NCBI RefSeq assembly: GCF_001514305.1
Contig: NZ_KQ949092.1
Coordinates: 1-64,000, forward strand
Length of the DNA stretch: 64,000 bases
From: Streptomyces dysideae
GTDB lineage: Bacteria; Actinomycetota; Actinomycetes; Streptomycetales; Streptomycetaceae
Direction: 5' to 3'
Under the pieces are notes generated by a model. The model made no database searches and was not told the DNA's origin. It was given only the letters and a program-made list of their open reading frames with translations. Each line of letters begins with the position of its first letter. Position 1 is the first letter of the stretch. The translations under genes were made by a program, and so were the position numbers. This document shows, one piece after another, positions 7,442-16,277 of this stretch.

Positions 7442-9477
7442 CGGAGGAAGGCGGCCGCGACGCCGGCGTCGACCGGGATGTGCAGCCCGGTGGTGTGCGT
7501 CAGGTCCCCGCCGGTGAGCGCGAAGACGGCGCCTGCGACATGGTCCGGGAGCACCTCGCGCTTGAGGATGGTCCGCTGGGCGTAGAACTCGCCGAGCTTC
7601 TCCTCCTCCACGCCGTACACGGCGGCACGCTTGGCGCCCCAGCCGCCCGCGAAGATCCCGGACCCACGCACCACACCGTCCGGGTTGACGCCGTTGACGC
7701 GGATGCCGTGCTCGCCCAGCTCGGCGGCGAGCAGCCGCACCTGGTGGGCCTGGTCGGCCTTGGTGGCGGAGTAGGCGATGTTGTTGGGCCCGGCGAAGAC
7801 GGCGTTCTTGGAGGCGATGTAGACGATGTCGCCGCCCAGCTTCTGCGCGATCATCACCCGGGCCGCCTCACGCGACACGAGGAAGGAACCGCGCGCCATG
7901 ATGTCGTGCTGGAGGTCCCAGTCCTTGGCCGAGGTCTGCAGCAGCGGCTTGGAGATGGAGATACCGGCGTTGTTGACCACCAGGTCGACGCCACCGAAGG
8001 CGAGCGCGGCGGTCTTGAACGCCTCGGCGATCTGCTCCTCGGAGGTGACGTCGACGGTCACGGCGACGGCCTTGTCGGGACCGCCGAGCTCCTCGGCGAC
8101 GGCCTGCGCGTTGTCACCGTTGAGGTCGGCGATCACGACACACGCGCCTTCGGTGACGAGCCGATGCGCGATGGCCTTCCCGATCCCGCTGCCCGCACCC
8201 GTCACCAGAGCGACACGTGTCGCCAGCGGCTTGGGCTTCGGCATCCGCTGCAGCTTGGCCTCTTCGAGCGCCCAGTACTCGATACGGAACTTCTCGGACT
8301 CCTCGATGGGCGCGTACGTCGAGACGGCCTCGGCCCCGCGCATCACATTGATGGCGTTGACATAGAACTCACCGGCGACCCGGGCGGTCTGCTTGTCCTT
8401 GCCGAAGGAGAACATGCCGACCCCGGGGACCAGCACGATCGCAGGGTCGGCACCGCGCATGGCGGGGGAGTCGGGCAGGGCGTGCCGTTCGTAGTAGGCG
8501 GCGTACTCCTCGCGGTACTCGGCGTGCAGCTCGTCGAGCCGCGCGATCGCCTCGTCCAGCGGGGCGGTCGGCGGCAGGTCGAGGACGAGCGGCCGCACCT
8601 TGGTCCGCAGGAAGTGATCGGGGCAGGAGGTCCCGAGCGCGGCGAGCCGCGGGTGCTCGGCAGCGGCGAGGAAGTCGAGGACGACGTCCGCGTCGGTGAA
8701 GTGCCCGACCTGCGGCTTGTCCTGGGAGGCGACGGCCCGGACGTACGGCGCGAGAGCCGCGGCCCGCTCCCGGCGCTCGGCCTCGGGCAGCGCACCGTAG
8801 CCCTCGATGACGGGACCGAAGGGCTCCGTCTTGCCACGTTCGGCGAGGAACGCCTCGGCGGTCCGGATGATGTGCAGCGAGTTCCGCTCGCACTCCTCGG
8901 AGGTGTCACCCCAGGCGGTGATCCCGTGCCCGCCGAGCACGCACCCGATGGCCTGCGGGTTGGCCTCCTTGACCGCGGCGATGTCCAGCCCCAGCTGGAA
9001 CCCGGGCCGCCGCCACGGCACCCACACCACGGTGTCGCCGAAACACTCGGCGGTCAGCTTCTCCCCGTCGGCGGCACAGGCCAGCGCGATACCGGAGTCC
9101 GGGTGGAGGTGATCGACGTGCGCGGCCTCGACCAGCCCGTGCATGGCGGTGTCGATGGAGGGCGCGGCACCCCCCTTGCCGTGCAGGCAGTAGTCGAAGG
9201 CGGCGACCATCTCGTCCTCACGCTCGACGCCCGGATACACGTCGACGAGCGCCCGCATCCGGTCCAGCCGCAACACGGCCAGCCCGCCCTCGGTGAGCGT
9301 CCCGAGATCACCCCCGGACCCCTTGACCCACATCAGCTCGACATCACCGCCGGTGACGGGATCGGTGTCGGTGCCCTTGGCCGAGGCATTGCCGCCGGCG
9401 TAGTTGGTGTTCCGAGGATCGGCGCCAAGCCGATGCGACCGCTCGAGAAGGTGGGCGGCTTCGGGATGGGTTGCCAT
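7438..9477 (-). CDS. rhaEW: Bifunctional rhamnulose-1-phosphate aldolase / L-lactaldehyde dehydrogenase
   Basis: A 679-residue fusion starting MATHPEAAHLLERSHRLG. The N-terminal part (about 1-420) is a class II aldolase/adducin-type domain with GGNASAKG, the metal-site segment HVDHLHPDS, and VLGGHGITAWG. The C-terminal part (about 424-679) is a short-chain dehydrogenase with TGAGSGIG and YSATK. In characterised homologues the aldolase splits L-rhamnulose-1-phosphate to dihydroxyacetone phosphate and L-lactaldehyde, and the dehydrogenase oxidises the aldehyde to L-lactate. The ATG at 9477 was chosen because similarity begins there; upstream codons are low-complexity. It sits between rhaI and rhaB on one transcript. 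Confidence 0.94.
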   Translation of the reverse strand: MATHPEAAHLLERSHRLGADPRNTNYAGGNASAKGTDTDPVTGGDVELMWVKGSGGDLGTLTEGGLAVLRLDRMRALVDVYPGVEREDEMVAAFDYCLHGKGGAAPSIDTAMHGLVEAAHVDHLHPDSGIALACAADGEKLTAECFGDTVVWVPWRRPGFQLGLDIAAVKEANPQAIGCVLGGHGITAWGDTSEECERNSLHIIRTAEAFLAERGKTEPFGPVIEGYGALPEAERRERAAALAPYVRAVASQDKPQVGHFTDADVVLDFLAAAEHPRLAALGTSCPDHFLRTKVRPLVLDLPPTAPLDEAIARLDELHAEYREEYAAYYERHALPDSPAMRGADPAIVLVPGVGMFSFGKDKQTARVAGEFYVNAINVMRGAEAVSTYAPIEESEKFRIEYWALEEAKLQRMPKPKPLATRVALVTGAGSGIGKAIAHRLVTEGACVVIADLNGDNAQAVAEELGGPDKAVAVTVDVTSEEQIAEAFKTAALAFGGVDLVVNNAGISISKPLLQTSAKDWDLQHDIMARGSFLVSREAARVMIAQKLGGDIVYIASKNAVFAGPNNIAYSATKADQAHQVRLLAAELGEHGIRVNGVNPDGVVRGSGIFAGGWGAKRAAVYGVEEEKLGEFYAQRTILKREVLPDHVAGAVFALTGGDLTHTTGLHIPVDAGVAAAFLR

Positions 9478-9625
9478 GAGATTCAGTCCTTGTCCGAAAG
9501 AGGGTGGGGATACGTCTTCAGGGGCGCGGGGCTGTGTTGATGTGCGGCTCCGCCGCGTGGGCGCGACCAGCCACACACGGCCCGCAGCCTGCAACAGTGA
9601 TCATCAGGCAGACGCGATGCAGCGC

Positions 9626-10786
9626 CTACGCCCCCCACCCCGCCTGCTGCCCGCCAACCCGCTCCTCAGCGATCTTCGCGGCCCACCCGGACCGCCGGTA
9701 CGCCCCCATCGGATCGGGGGCAAGCCCCATCTCCTCCCGCACCTCACGCAGCAACGGCCGCACATCGGTGTTGTACGCGTCCATCAGCACGGCGTTCGCC
9801 TCGAGCACATCCCCGGCCCGCTGGGCCTCGCCCAGCGCCGCCCGGTCGACCAGCAGCGCCTTCGCCGTGGCCTCCTGCACATTCATCACCGACCGGATGA
9901 TCGCCGGAATCTTCGCCTCGATGTTGTGACACTGGTCGAGCATGAACGCGACCTCGGGCGAGAACCCGCCCCCACGCACGACCTCGTACATGATCCGGAA
10001 CAGCTGGAACGGATCAGCGGCGCCCACCATCAGGTCGTCGTCCGCATAGAACCGCGAGTTGAAGTCGAACCCTCCGAGCTTCCCCTCCCGCAGCAGCGTG
10101 GCGACGATGAACTCGATGTTGGTGCCGGGCGCGTGGTGCCCGGTGTCGACGACGACCTGAGCCTTCTCGCCGAGCTTCAGACAGTGGGCGTAGGCGGTCC
10201 CCCAGTCCGGCACGTCGGTCGAGTAGAAGGCCGGCTCGAAGAACTTGTACTCCAGCAGCATCCGCTGCCCGTCCCCCAGCCGCTCGTACACCTCGGCGAG
10301 GCCCTCGGCCAGTCGGTCCTGCCGTGCGCGGAGGTCGTCCTGCCCGGGATAGTTCGTCCCGTCGGCGAACCACAGCTTCAGGTCCGTCGACCCGGTCGCG
10401 TCCATGATGTCGACGCACTCCAGCAGGTGATCGAGCGCCTTGCGCCGCACCACCGCGTCCGGATGGCAGATGCTGCCCAGCTTGTAGTCGTCGTCCTGGA
10501 AGGTGTTGGAGTTGATCGCCCCCAGCTTCACGCCACGGTCCTCGGCGTGCTTGGCCAGCGCGGCGTAGTCCTCGACCTTGTCCCAGGGGATGTGCAGGGC
10601 GACGGTCGGGGCCACGCCGGTGAACGCGTGCACCTGAGCAGCGTCGTCCAGCTTCTCCTGCGGTGTGCGGGGAACGCCCGGCTGGGCGAACACCTTGAAC
10701 CGCGTCCCAGAGTTCCCGTACGCCCACGACGGCGTCTCGACGGCCTGGGTCTTGAGCGCGGCCTTCACCGCTGCGAGCTCGGTCAC
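9626..10786 (-). CDS. rhaI: L-rhamnose isomerase
   Basis: A 386-residue xylose-isomerase-like TIM barrel of the RhaI type (not the E. coli RhaA type). Recognisable are ETPSWAYGNSGTRFKVF at the N-terminus, VALHIPWDKVEDY, then KLWFADGTNYPGQDD, LEYKFFEPAFYSTD and VVDTGHHAPGTNIEF, which carry the metal-binding Glu, Asp and His residues. It converts L-rhamnose to L-rhamnulose. The start is GTG 10786 with AGGAG upstream. It is the first gene of the leftward rhamnose operon and faces the transporter operon across a 273-base regulatory region. Confidence 0.95.
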   Translation of the reverse strand: MTELAAVKAALKTQAVETPSWAYGNSGTRFKVFAQPGVPRTPQEKLDDAAQVHAFTGVAPTVALHIPWDKVEDYAALAKHAEDRGVKLGAINSNTFQDDDYKLGSICHPDAVVRRKALDHLLECVDIMDATGSTDLKLWFADGTNYPGQDDLRARQDRLAEGLAEVYERLGDGQRMLLEYKFFEPAFYSTDVPDWGTAYAHCLKLGEKAQVVVDTGHHAPGTNIEFIVATLLREGKLGGFDFNSRFYADDDLMVGAADPFQLFRIMYEVVRGGGFSPEVAFMLDQCHNIEAKIPAIIRSVMNVQEATAKALLVDRAALGEAQRAGDVLEANAVLMDAYNTDVRPLLREVREEMGLAPDPMGAYRRSGWAAKIAEERVGGQQAGWGA

Positions 10787-10837
10787 TTGAGGGCTCCTGT
10801 GACGTCGGGTCGGAAGGTCTTCTGAAAGGCTTCGCTG

Positions 10838-10849
10838 TGAAACGATTCA
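10838..10849. promoter_or_regulatory. LacI-type operator candidate upstream of rhaI
   Basis: TGAAACGATTCA is a 12-base near-palindrome with the TGAAAC half-site common to many LacI-family operators. It lies 52 bases upstream of the rhaI start in the divergent region. The only LacI regulator in the locus is at 17789, and it is the likely binder. Confidence 0.55.
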
Positions 10850-10934
10850 AGAGGGGAAGCTATGAGTCCCCCGGAGGGGTGTCAAGCCCTGTGGCCAAGG
10901 CTGTTGCCCGTGACTCGGCCGTTACCTTCGTTCA

Positions 10935-10949
10935 TCGAAACTTTTTCGA
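10935..10949. promoter_or_regulatory. LacI-like dyad in the rhamnose divergent region
   Basis: TCGAAACTTTTTCGA is an odd-length dyad (TCGAAA...TTTCGA in outline) between two better TGAAA-type sites, centred almost midway between rhaI and the ABC ATPase gene. It may be a third regulator contact or part of a promoter. Confidence 0.35.
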
Positions 10950-11003
10950 CCCGTACCCATTGACGTGACATGCGCTGCATGCCTAACGTCCCGGCAACCA
11001 AGT

Positions 11004-11015
11004 TGAAACCTTTCA
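11004..11015. promoter_or_regulatory. LacI-type operator candidate upstream of the rhamnose ABC genes
   Basis: TGAAACCTTTCA is a 12-base near-palindrome (mismatch only at the two central bases) 45 bases upstream of the ABC ATPase start. With the site at 10838 it forms a pair about 166 bases apart that could loop or act on each promoter separately. Confidence 0.55.
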
Positions 11016-11059
11016 CGACGCCGAGAGGGCCGTCCCGCCGGCGTCGTCGAGGAGCCCCC

Positions 11060-12574
11060 ATGACCCACCCGTCCACCACGGGTCCGGCCCCGGTTCTTGC
11101 GCTCAAGGACATCTCGAAGTCCTTCGGCGCTGTCCGCGCCCTGCGGGACGTCTCCCTGGAGCTGTTTCCCGGGGAGGTGCACGCCCTCGCCGGAGAGAAC
11201 GGCGCGGGCAAGTCGACCCTCATCAAGACACTCGCCGGAGTGCACCGGCCGGACGCCGGCCAGGTGCTGCTCGACGGTGCGCCCGTCGTCTTCCACGGCC
11301 CAGGCGACGCCCGAGACGCCGGCATCGCCGTGATCTACCAGGAGCCGACCCTCTTCCCGGATCTGTCGATCACCGAGAACATCTTCATGGGCCGCCAGCC
11401 CCGGCGCGCCCTCGGCCGTATCGACCACAAGGCCACCCACCAGGCGACCCTGGCCCTGATGCAGCGTCTCGGCGTCGAACTCGACCCCGACCGCCCCGCC
11501 CGCGGCCTGTCCATCGCCGACCAGCAGATCGTCGAGATCGCCAAGGCGCTCTCCTTCGACGCCCGCGTCCTGATCATGGACGAGCCGACCGCCGCCCTCA
11601 CCGGCAGCGAGGTCGCCCGTCTCTTCGGCGTCGTCCGCACCCTGCGCGAACAGGGCGCCGCCGTCCTGTTCATCTCGCACCGGCTGGAGGAGATCTTCCA
11701 GATCTGCCAGCGGGTGACCACCCTGCGCGACGGCGCCTGGATCGCCAGCGAACCGCTCGACGGCATGACCGAGGACGACCTGGTCCGCCGCATGGTCGGC
11801 CGCGACCTCGAAGAGCTGTACCCCAAGCAGGACGTGACGCCGGGCGAGGTCGCCCTGAGCGTGCGCCGGCTGACCCGCGAGGGCGTCTTCACCGACGTCT
11901 CCTTCGACGTGCGGCGCGGCGAGATCGTCGGTCTCGCCGGCCTCGTCGGCGCGGGCCGTACGGAGGTCGCGCGGGCCGTGTTCGGCATCGACCGCTGGGA
12001 CGCAGGCGAGGTCTCCGTCGACGGCAAGGCCCTGATCAACGGCGCCCCGTCCACCGCCATGGCCTCCGGGCTCGCCCTCGTCCCCGAGGACCGGCGCGCC
12101 CAGGGCCTGGTGATGGACATGTCCATCGAGCGCAACATCGGCCTCACCGGACTTCGTACGACTGTGAAGGCCGGCCTCATGGACCGCGGCGCCGAACGCA
12201 GCCGCTCCCTCGACTGGGCCGTCAGGCTCCAGGTCAAGTACGCCCGCATCGCCGACACCGTCAACACCCTGTCCGGCGGCAACCAGCAGAAGGTCGTCCT
12301 CGCCAAGTGGCTCGCCACCGGCCCCAAGGTGCTGATCGTCGACGAGCCCACCCGAGGCATCGACGTCGGCACCAAGGCCGAGGTGCACCGGCTGCTCAGC
12401 GAGCTGGCCGCCGACGGGGTGGCCGTCCTGATGATCTCCTCCGACCTGCCCGAGATCCTCGGCATGGCCGACCGCGTGCTGGTGATGCACGAGGGCCGCC
12501 TGACCGCCGAGATCCAGCGCTCCGACGCCACCGAGGAAACCGTGATGGCCGCAGCCACCGGGAGGGCCGCGTGA
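11060..12574 (+). CDS. rhaT: Rhamnose ABC transporter ATP-binding protein
   Basis: A 504-residue CUT2-family sugar ABC ATPase with two nucleotide-binding domains. Domain 1 has Walker A GENGAGKSTL near residue 45 and Walker B VLIMDEPTAAL; domain 2 has the degenerate P-loop segment GLVGAGRTEV, the signature LSGGNQQKV and VLIVDEPTRGID. The start at ATG 11060 follows GGAG. This double-domain, RbsA-like architecture belongs with two RbsC-like permeases and a periplasmic-type binding protein, all present downstream. Rhamnose specificity is inferred from the locus. The symbol follows the rhizobial rhaSTPQ naming, not E. coli RhaT. Confidence 0.9.
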   Translation: MTHPSTTGPAPVLALKDISKSFGAVRALRDVSLELFPGEVHALAGENGAGKSTLIKTLAGVHRPDAGQVLLDGAPVVFHGPGDARDAGIAVIYQEPTLFPDLSITENIFMGRQPRRALGRIDHKATHQATLALMQRLGVELDPDRPARGLSIADQQIVEIAKALSFDARVLIMDEPTAALTGSEVARLFGVVRTLREQGAAVLFISHRLEEIFQICQRVTTLRDGAWIASEPLDGMTEDDLVRRMVGRDLEELYPKQDVTPGEVALSVRRLTREGVFTDVSFDVRRGEIVGLAGLVGAGRTEVARAVFGIDRWDAGEVSVDGKALINGAPSTAMASGLALVPEDRRAQGLVMDMSIERNIGLTGLRTTVKAGLMDRGAERSRSLDWAVRLQVKYARIADTVNTLSGGNQQKVVLAKWLATGPKVLIVDEPTRGIDVGTKAEVHRLLSELAADGVAVLMISSDLPEILGMADRVLVMHEGRLTAEIQRSDATEETVMAAATGRAA

Positions 12575-12669
12575 GCGACGCACGCGTGGCCGCCGGGCCG
12601 CAGATGAACACGATGCCCGCACCTCTGCGCCGCGTGGGCGGAGAAGCGAACAAGAGGAGGGCGGCATGA
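12571..12669 (+). CDS. Possible 32-residue coupled small ORF between transporter genes
   Basis: A GTG-started frame of 32 codons fills the gap between the ATPase and the first permease exactly. Its GTGA overlaps the ATPase stop and its own TGA overlaps the permease ATG (ATGA). GGGAGG lies 8 bases before the GTG. The product begins MSDARVAAGPQMN and ends GEANKRRAA; it is basic at the end and has no recognised domain. It could be a real small protein, a coupling device that keeps ribosomes on the message, or chance in high-GC DNA. Confidence 0.35.
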   Translation: MSDARVAAGPQMNTMPAPLRRVGGEANKRRAA

Positions 12670-13706
12670 CGGTGCTCACCCCGAACGAAGCCCCCGTGGC
12701 GGAGGTGCCCAAGTCCAGCGGCACCCGCCTGGCCGACCGCGTCTTCAAGATGCGGGAGCTGGCCATCCTGCTCGTCTTCCTGGTGATGATCGGCGTCACC
12801 CAGGCGGGCAACAGCGAGTTCCTGACCGAGCAGGGCATCAAGGACCTGCTGCTCAACGCGACCATCCTGGTGCTGGTCGCCACCGGTCAGTCGCTGGTGG
12901 TCATCACCCGCAACGTCGACCTGTCAGTCGGCTCGACGCTCGGCATCAGCGCCTTCGCGGCCGGTACGTTCCTCCAGGGCGGCGGCAACCCCGTCGTGGC
13001 CGTGCTGCTGGCGGTCCTGATGGGTATCGCCTTCGGTCTGCTGAACGGCCTGCTCGTCAGCCTCGGCCAGGTGCCCGCGCTCGTGGTCACCCTCGGCACG
13101 CTCTACATCATCCGCGGCATCGACTCCATCTGGGTCGGCTCCCGCCAGATCACCGCGGCCGACCTCTCCGACGGCTTCGTGGACTTCGGCTCCGGCGGTA
13201 TCTCCGCGGTGCCGTGGCTGGCGATGATCGCCCTCGCGGTACTGGTGGCGACGGCGTACTACCTCAAGCACTTCGGCAGCGGGCGCGAGTTGTACGCGCT
13301 CGGCTCCAACCCCGAGGCCGCCCGCCTCGCCGGCATCCCGGTCCGCAAGCGGATCCTGGCCGCGTACACCTTCTGCGGCGCCCTCGCGGGTCTCGCCGGC
13401 GCCCTGTACCTGGCCCGGTTCGGCAACGTCGACTCCGGCACCGGCAACGGCTACGAACTCACCGTCGTCAGCGCGGTCGTGGTCGGCGGCGTCGTCTTCA
13501 CCGGCGGCTCCGGCAGCGTCTACGGCGCAGCCCTCGGCGCGCTGCTGCTGACCTCCATCAACAGCGTGCTGCCCGCCCTCGGCGTCAGCTCGGTCTGGGT
13601 GCTCGCCATCAACGGCATCCTGCTCATCCTCGCCATCGCGGTCGACCGGATCGTCGCGCTGCGCGTGGCCACCGCCCTGAAGAAGAGGAACGCCCGCCAT
13701 GGCTGA
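12666..13706 (+). CDS. rhaP: Rhamnose ABC transporter permease 1
   Basis: A 346-residue RbsC/AraH-type inner-membrane permease with about nine hydrophobic segments. The family stretch NVDLSVGSTLGISAF near residue 80 and VVGGVVFTGGSGSVYG near residue 275 are clear. A strong GAGGAGGG ribosome site precedes the ATG. It forms the translocation channel with the second permease and is powered by the upstream ATPase. Its last 8 bases overlap the next gene. Confidence 0.9.
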   Translation: MTVLTPNEAPVAEVPKSSGTRLADRVFKMRELAILLVFLVMIGVTQAGNSEFLTEQGIKDLLLNATILVLVATGQSLVVITRNVDLSVGSTLGISAFAAGTFLQGGGNPVVAVLLAVLMGIAFGLLNGLLVSLGQVPALVVTLGTLYIIRGIDSIWVGSRQITAADLSDGFVDFGSGGISAVPWLAMIALAVLVATAYYLKHFGSGRELYALGSNPEAARLAGIPVRKRILAAYTFCGALAGLAGALYLARFGNVDSGTGNGYELTVVSAVVVGGVVFTGGSGSVYGAALGALLLTSINSVLPALGVSSVWVLAINGILLILAIAVDRIVALRVATALKKRNARHG

Positions 13707-14730
13707 CTTCTCGCTTAGCCGAGCCATCCGCTGGTCCGCCTTGAAAAGGTGGGATGCAGTCGTCGGCGCCCTCCTCATCGTCGTCCTGCTGCTGTCCTTC
13801 GGCACCGTCGACGGCTTCGGCAACGCCCTCAACCTGTCGTTCCTGATCGGCAACACCCTGCCGATCGCGCTGATCGCCCTGCCCATGACGCTGCTCGTGG
13901 TCTCCGGCGAGATCGACCTCTCGGTCGCCTCCACCGCCGGTCTGTCGGGTGCCGTGATGGGCGCCCTGTGGAACCAGGGCATGACGATCGAGACGATCAT
14001 CCCGATCTGCCTGCTGCTCGGTGTGGTCTGCGGCCTGATCAACGGTCTGCTGGTGACCCGGCTCGGACTGCCGTCCCTCGCCGTCACCATCGGCACCCTC
14101 GCCGCCTACCGGGGCATCGCGCAGATCGTGCTCGGCTCCGACGCGGTGACCGACTTCCCCACGCAGTACCTGGACTTCGCGGCCGGACGCATCGGCGACA
14201 CCTTCATCCCGTACGCCCTGCTGCCCTTCCTGGCGCTGCTCGCGATCGCCGTGGTCGCCCTGCACGCCACCCCGTTCGGCCGGTCGCTGTTCGCGACCGG
14301 CGCCAGCGAGGAGGCCGCGCGCTTCGCCGGCATCCGGGTCAAGCGGCAGAAGCTGATCCTGTTCACGGTGACCGGCCTGATGGCCTCCCTCACCGGCATC
14401 TTCTGGGCCCTGCACTACGCCAGCGCCCGCTTCGACAACGCCACCGGCCTCGAACTCTCCGTCGTCGCCGCGGTACTGCTCGGCGGAATCGACTTCGACG
14501 GCGGCAAGGGCACGCTCGGCGGTGCGATCGCGGGAGTCTTCCTGCTCGGTGCGCTGCAGAACGTGATGAGCCTCCAGGACGTCTCCGCCCAGTCGCAGAT
14601 CGTCGTCACCGGCGTCCTGCTCGTCCTCTCCGTGCTCGGCCCCCGGGTCGCACGCCAGATCTCCGTCGCGAGGGCCGGGCGCAGAGCCGCCTCAGCGCCG
14701 GTGTCCAAGGCGCCCAGTCCGACCCCCTAG
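13699..14730 (+). CDS. rhaQ: Rhamnose ABC transporter permease 2
   Basis: A 343-residue second RbsC-like permease. Family marks are VSGEIDLSVASTAGLSG near residue 70 and VLLGGIDFDGGKGTLGGA near residue 255, with about nine membrane spans. The ATG overlaps the end of permease 1 by 8 bases, so the two chains are made together, as expected for a heterodimeric channel. The C-terminal tail is basic and Ala-rich. Confidence 0.9.
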   Translation: MADFSLSRAIRWSALKRWDAVVGALLIVVLLLSFGTVDGFGNALNLSFLIGNTLPIALIALPMTLLVVSGEIDLSVASTAGLSGAVMGALWNQGMTIETIIPICLLLGVVCGLINGLLVTRLGLPSLAVTIGTLAAYRGIAQIVLGSDAVTDFPTQYLDFAAGRIGDTFIPYALLPFLALLAIAVVALHATPFGRSLFATGASEEAARFAGIRVKRQKLILFTVTGLMASLTGIFWALHYASARFDNATGLELSVVAAVLLGGIDFDGGKGTLGGAIAGVFLLGALQNVMSLQDVSAQSQIVVTGVLLVLSVLGPRVARQISVARAGRRAASAPVSKAPSPTP

Positions 14731-14794
14731 GTCAACTGACGCCACGGACGACCTCGTAAGTCACACCCCGCTCACCCTCGTAAGGAAACCAGTC

Positions 14795-15877
14795 ATGCGC
14801 AAGTCATCCATCCGCCGTACCTGCGCGGCCCTCGCCGCCGTCACCTCGCTCGCCCTGGCCGCCACCGCCTGCGGCGGCACCACCAAGGAGGACGTCAGCG
14901 ACGACAGCGCCTCCGCCGCCACCGCCGGCAAGGCCGACCCGAACGCCGAACTGAAGAAGGGCCTGACCGTCGGCTTCCTGCCCAAGCAGGTCAACAACCC
15001 CTACTTCACCTCCGCCGACAAGGGCGGCGAGGCGGCCCTGAAGGAGCTGGGCTCCAGCTACAAGGAGGTCGGCCCGTCCAGCGCCACCGACACCTCCGGA
15101 CAGGTCTCCTACGTCAACACGCTCACCCAGCAGCAGGTCGACGCGATGGCCGTGTCCGCGCAGGACCCGGGCGCCCTGTGCACCGCGCTCAAGCAGGCCA
15201 TGAAGAACGACATCAAGGTCGTCACCTACGACTCGGACACCAAGGCCGACTGCCGCAACGCCTTCGTCTCGCAGGCCAGCGCCGAGGACCTCGGCCGCAC
15301 CGAGGTGCAGCTGCTCGCCGAGCAGATCGGCTACAAGGGCGAGATCGCGATCCTGTCCGCCGCGCAGACGGCGACGAACCAGAACATCTGGATCGACTTC
15401 ATGAAGGAGGAGCTCAAGGACCCGAAGTACAAGGACATGAAGCTCGTCAAGGTCGCGTACGGCAACGACGACGCCCAGCAGTCCTTCCAGCAGACCCAGG
15501 GCCTGCTCCAGGAGTACCCGAACCTGAAGGGGATCATCTCCCCGACCACCGTCGGCATCAAGGCCGCCGCCCAGTACCTGTCCGGCTCCAAGTACAAGGG
15601 CAAGGTCAAGCTGACCGGCCTCGGCACCCCGAACGACATGCGCAAGTACGTCAAGAACGGCACCGTCGAGGGCTTCGAGCTGTGGGACCCGTCGAAGCTC
15701 GGCGAGCTCGCCGCCCGCACCGCCGTCGCCCTGGTCTCCGGCCAGATCACCGGCAAGGAGGGCGAGACCTTCACGGCCGGCGACATGGGTGAGTTCACCA
15801 TCGGCAAGGACGGCGTGATCAGCCTCGGCAAGCCGACCGTGTTCGACGCCAAGAACATCGACCAGTTCAACTTCTGA
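14795..15877 (+). CDS. rhaS: Rhamnose-binding lipoprotein of the ABC importer
   Basis: A 360-residue RhaS-type solute-binding protein. An N-terminal signal peptide (MRKSSIRRTCAALAAVTSLA) ends in the lipobox LAATAC, so the protein is lipid-anchored outside the membrane. The mature part is a periplasmic-binding-protein I fold: TVGFLPKQVNNPYFTSADKG opens the first lobe, and DAMAVSAQDPGALCTALKQA and ISPTTVGIKAAAQYL follow. AAGGAAA precedes the ATG. It delivers sugar to the two permeases encoded just upstream. Confidence 0.92.
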   Translation: MRKSSIRRTCAALAAVTSLALAATACGGTTKEDVSDDSASAATAGKADPNAELKKGLTVGFLPKQVNNPYFTSADKGGEAALKELGSSYKEVGPSSATDTSGQVSYVNTLTQQQVDAMAVSAQDPGALCTALKQAMKNDIKVVTYDSDTKADCRNAFVSQASAEDLGRTEVQLLAEQIGYKGEIAILSAAQTATNQNIWIDFMKEELKDPKYKDMKLVKVAYGNDDAQQSFQQTQGLLQEYPNLKGIISPTTVGIKAAAQYLSGSKYKGKVKLTGLGTPNDMRKYVKNGTVEGFELWDPSKLGELAARTAVALVSGQITGKEGETFTAGDMGEFTIGKDGVISLGKPTVFDAKNIDQFNF

Positions 15878-15894
15878 TATCCGGAGGGTTGTTG

Positions 15895-16215
15895 ATGCAG
15901 CGCGTGTGCTTCCTGCTCAAGGTCAGGGCGGACCGCCTCGACGAGTACCGCGAGCGGCATGCCGCCGTGTGGCCCGAGATGCTCGAGGCGCTCTCGGCCA
16001 CCGGCTGGCACAACTACTCGCTCTTCCTGCGCGAGGACGGCCTGCTCGTCGGCTACTTGGAGACCGAGGACTTCGAGGCCGCCCAGGCCGGCATGGAAGC
16101 CACCGATGTCAACGCCCGCTGGCAGGCGGAGATGGCGCCGTTCTTCGAGTCGCTGGACGGCGCCCGGCCCGACGAGGCCATGAAACCGCTCACTGAGGTG
16201 TTCCACCTGGCCTGA
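15895..16215 (+). CDS. rhaM: L-rhamnose mutarotase
   Basis: A 106-residue dimeric alpha/beta-barrel mutarotase (RhaM/YiiL family) that interconverts alpha- and beta-L-rhamnopyranose so the isomerase gets its preferred anomer. Family marks are RVCFLLKVRADRLDEYRERH with the active-site His, then HNYSLFL and the W-x-x-x-M segment WQAEMAPFFES. ATG 15895 sits 7 bases after GGAGGG; two TTG codons just upstream are less likely starts. It lies 17 bases after the binding-protein gene. Confidence 0.95.
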   Translation: MQRVCFLLKVRADRLDEYRERHAAVWPEMLEALSATGWHNYSLFLREDGLLVGYLETEDFEAAQAGMEATDVNARWQAEMAPFFESLDGARPDEAMKPLTEVFHLA

Positions 16216-16277
16216 CCCCCCGCTCGACCCCTGCTCTTCCCGCTCCCCGCACCTCGCCGACAATGGAGTCCCCCGAG

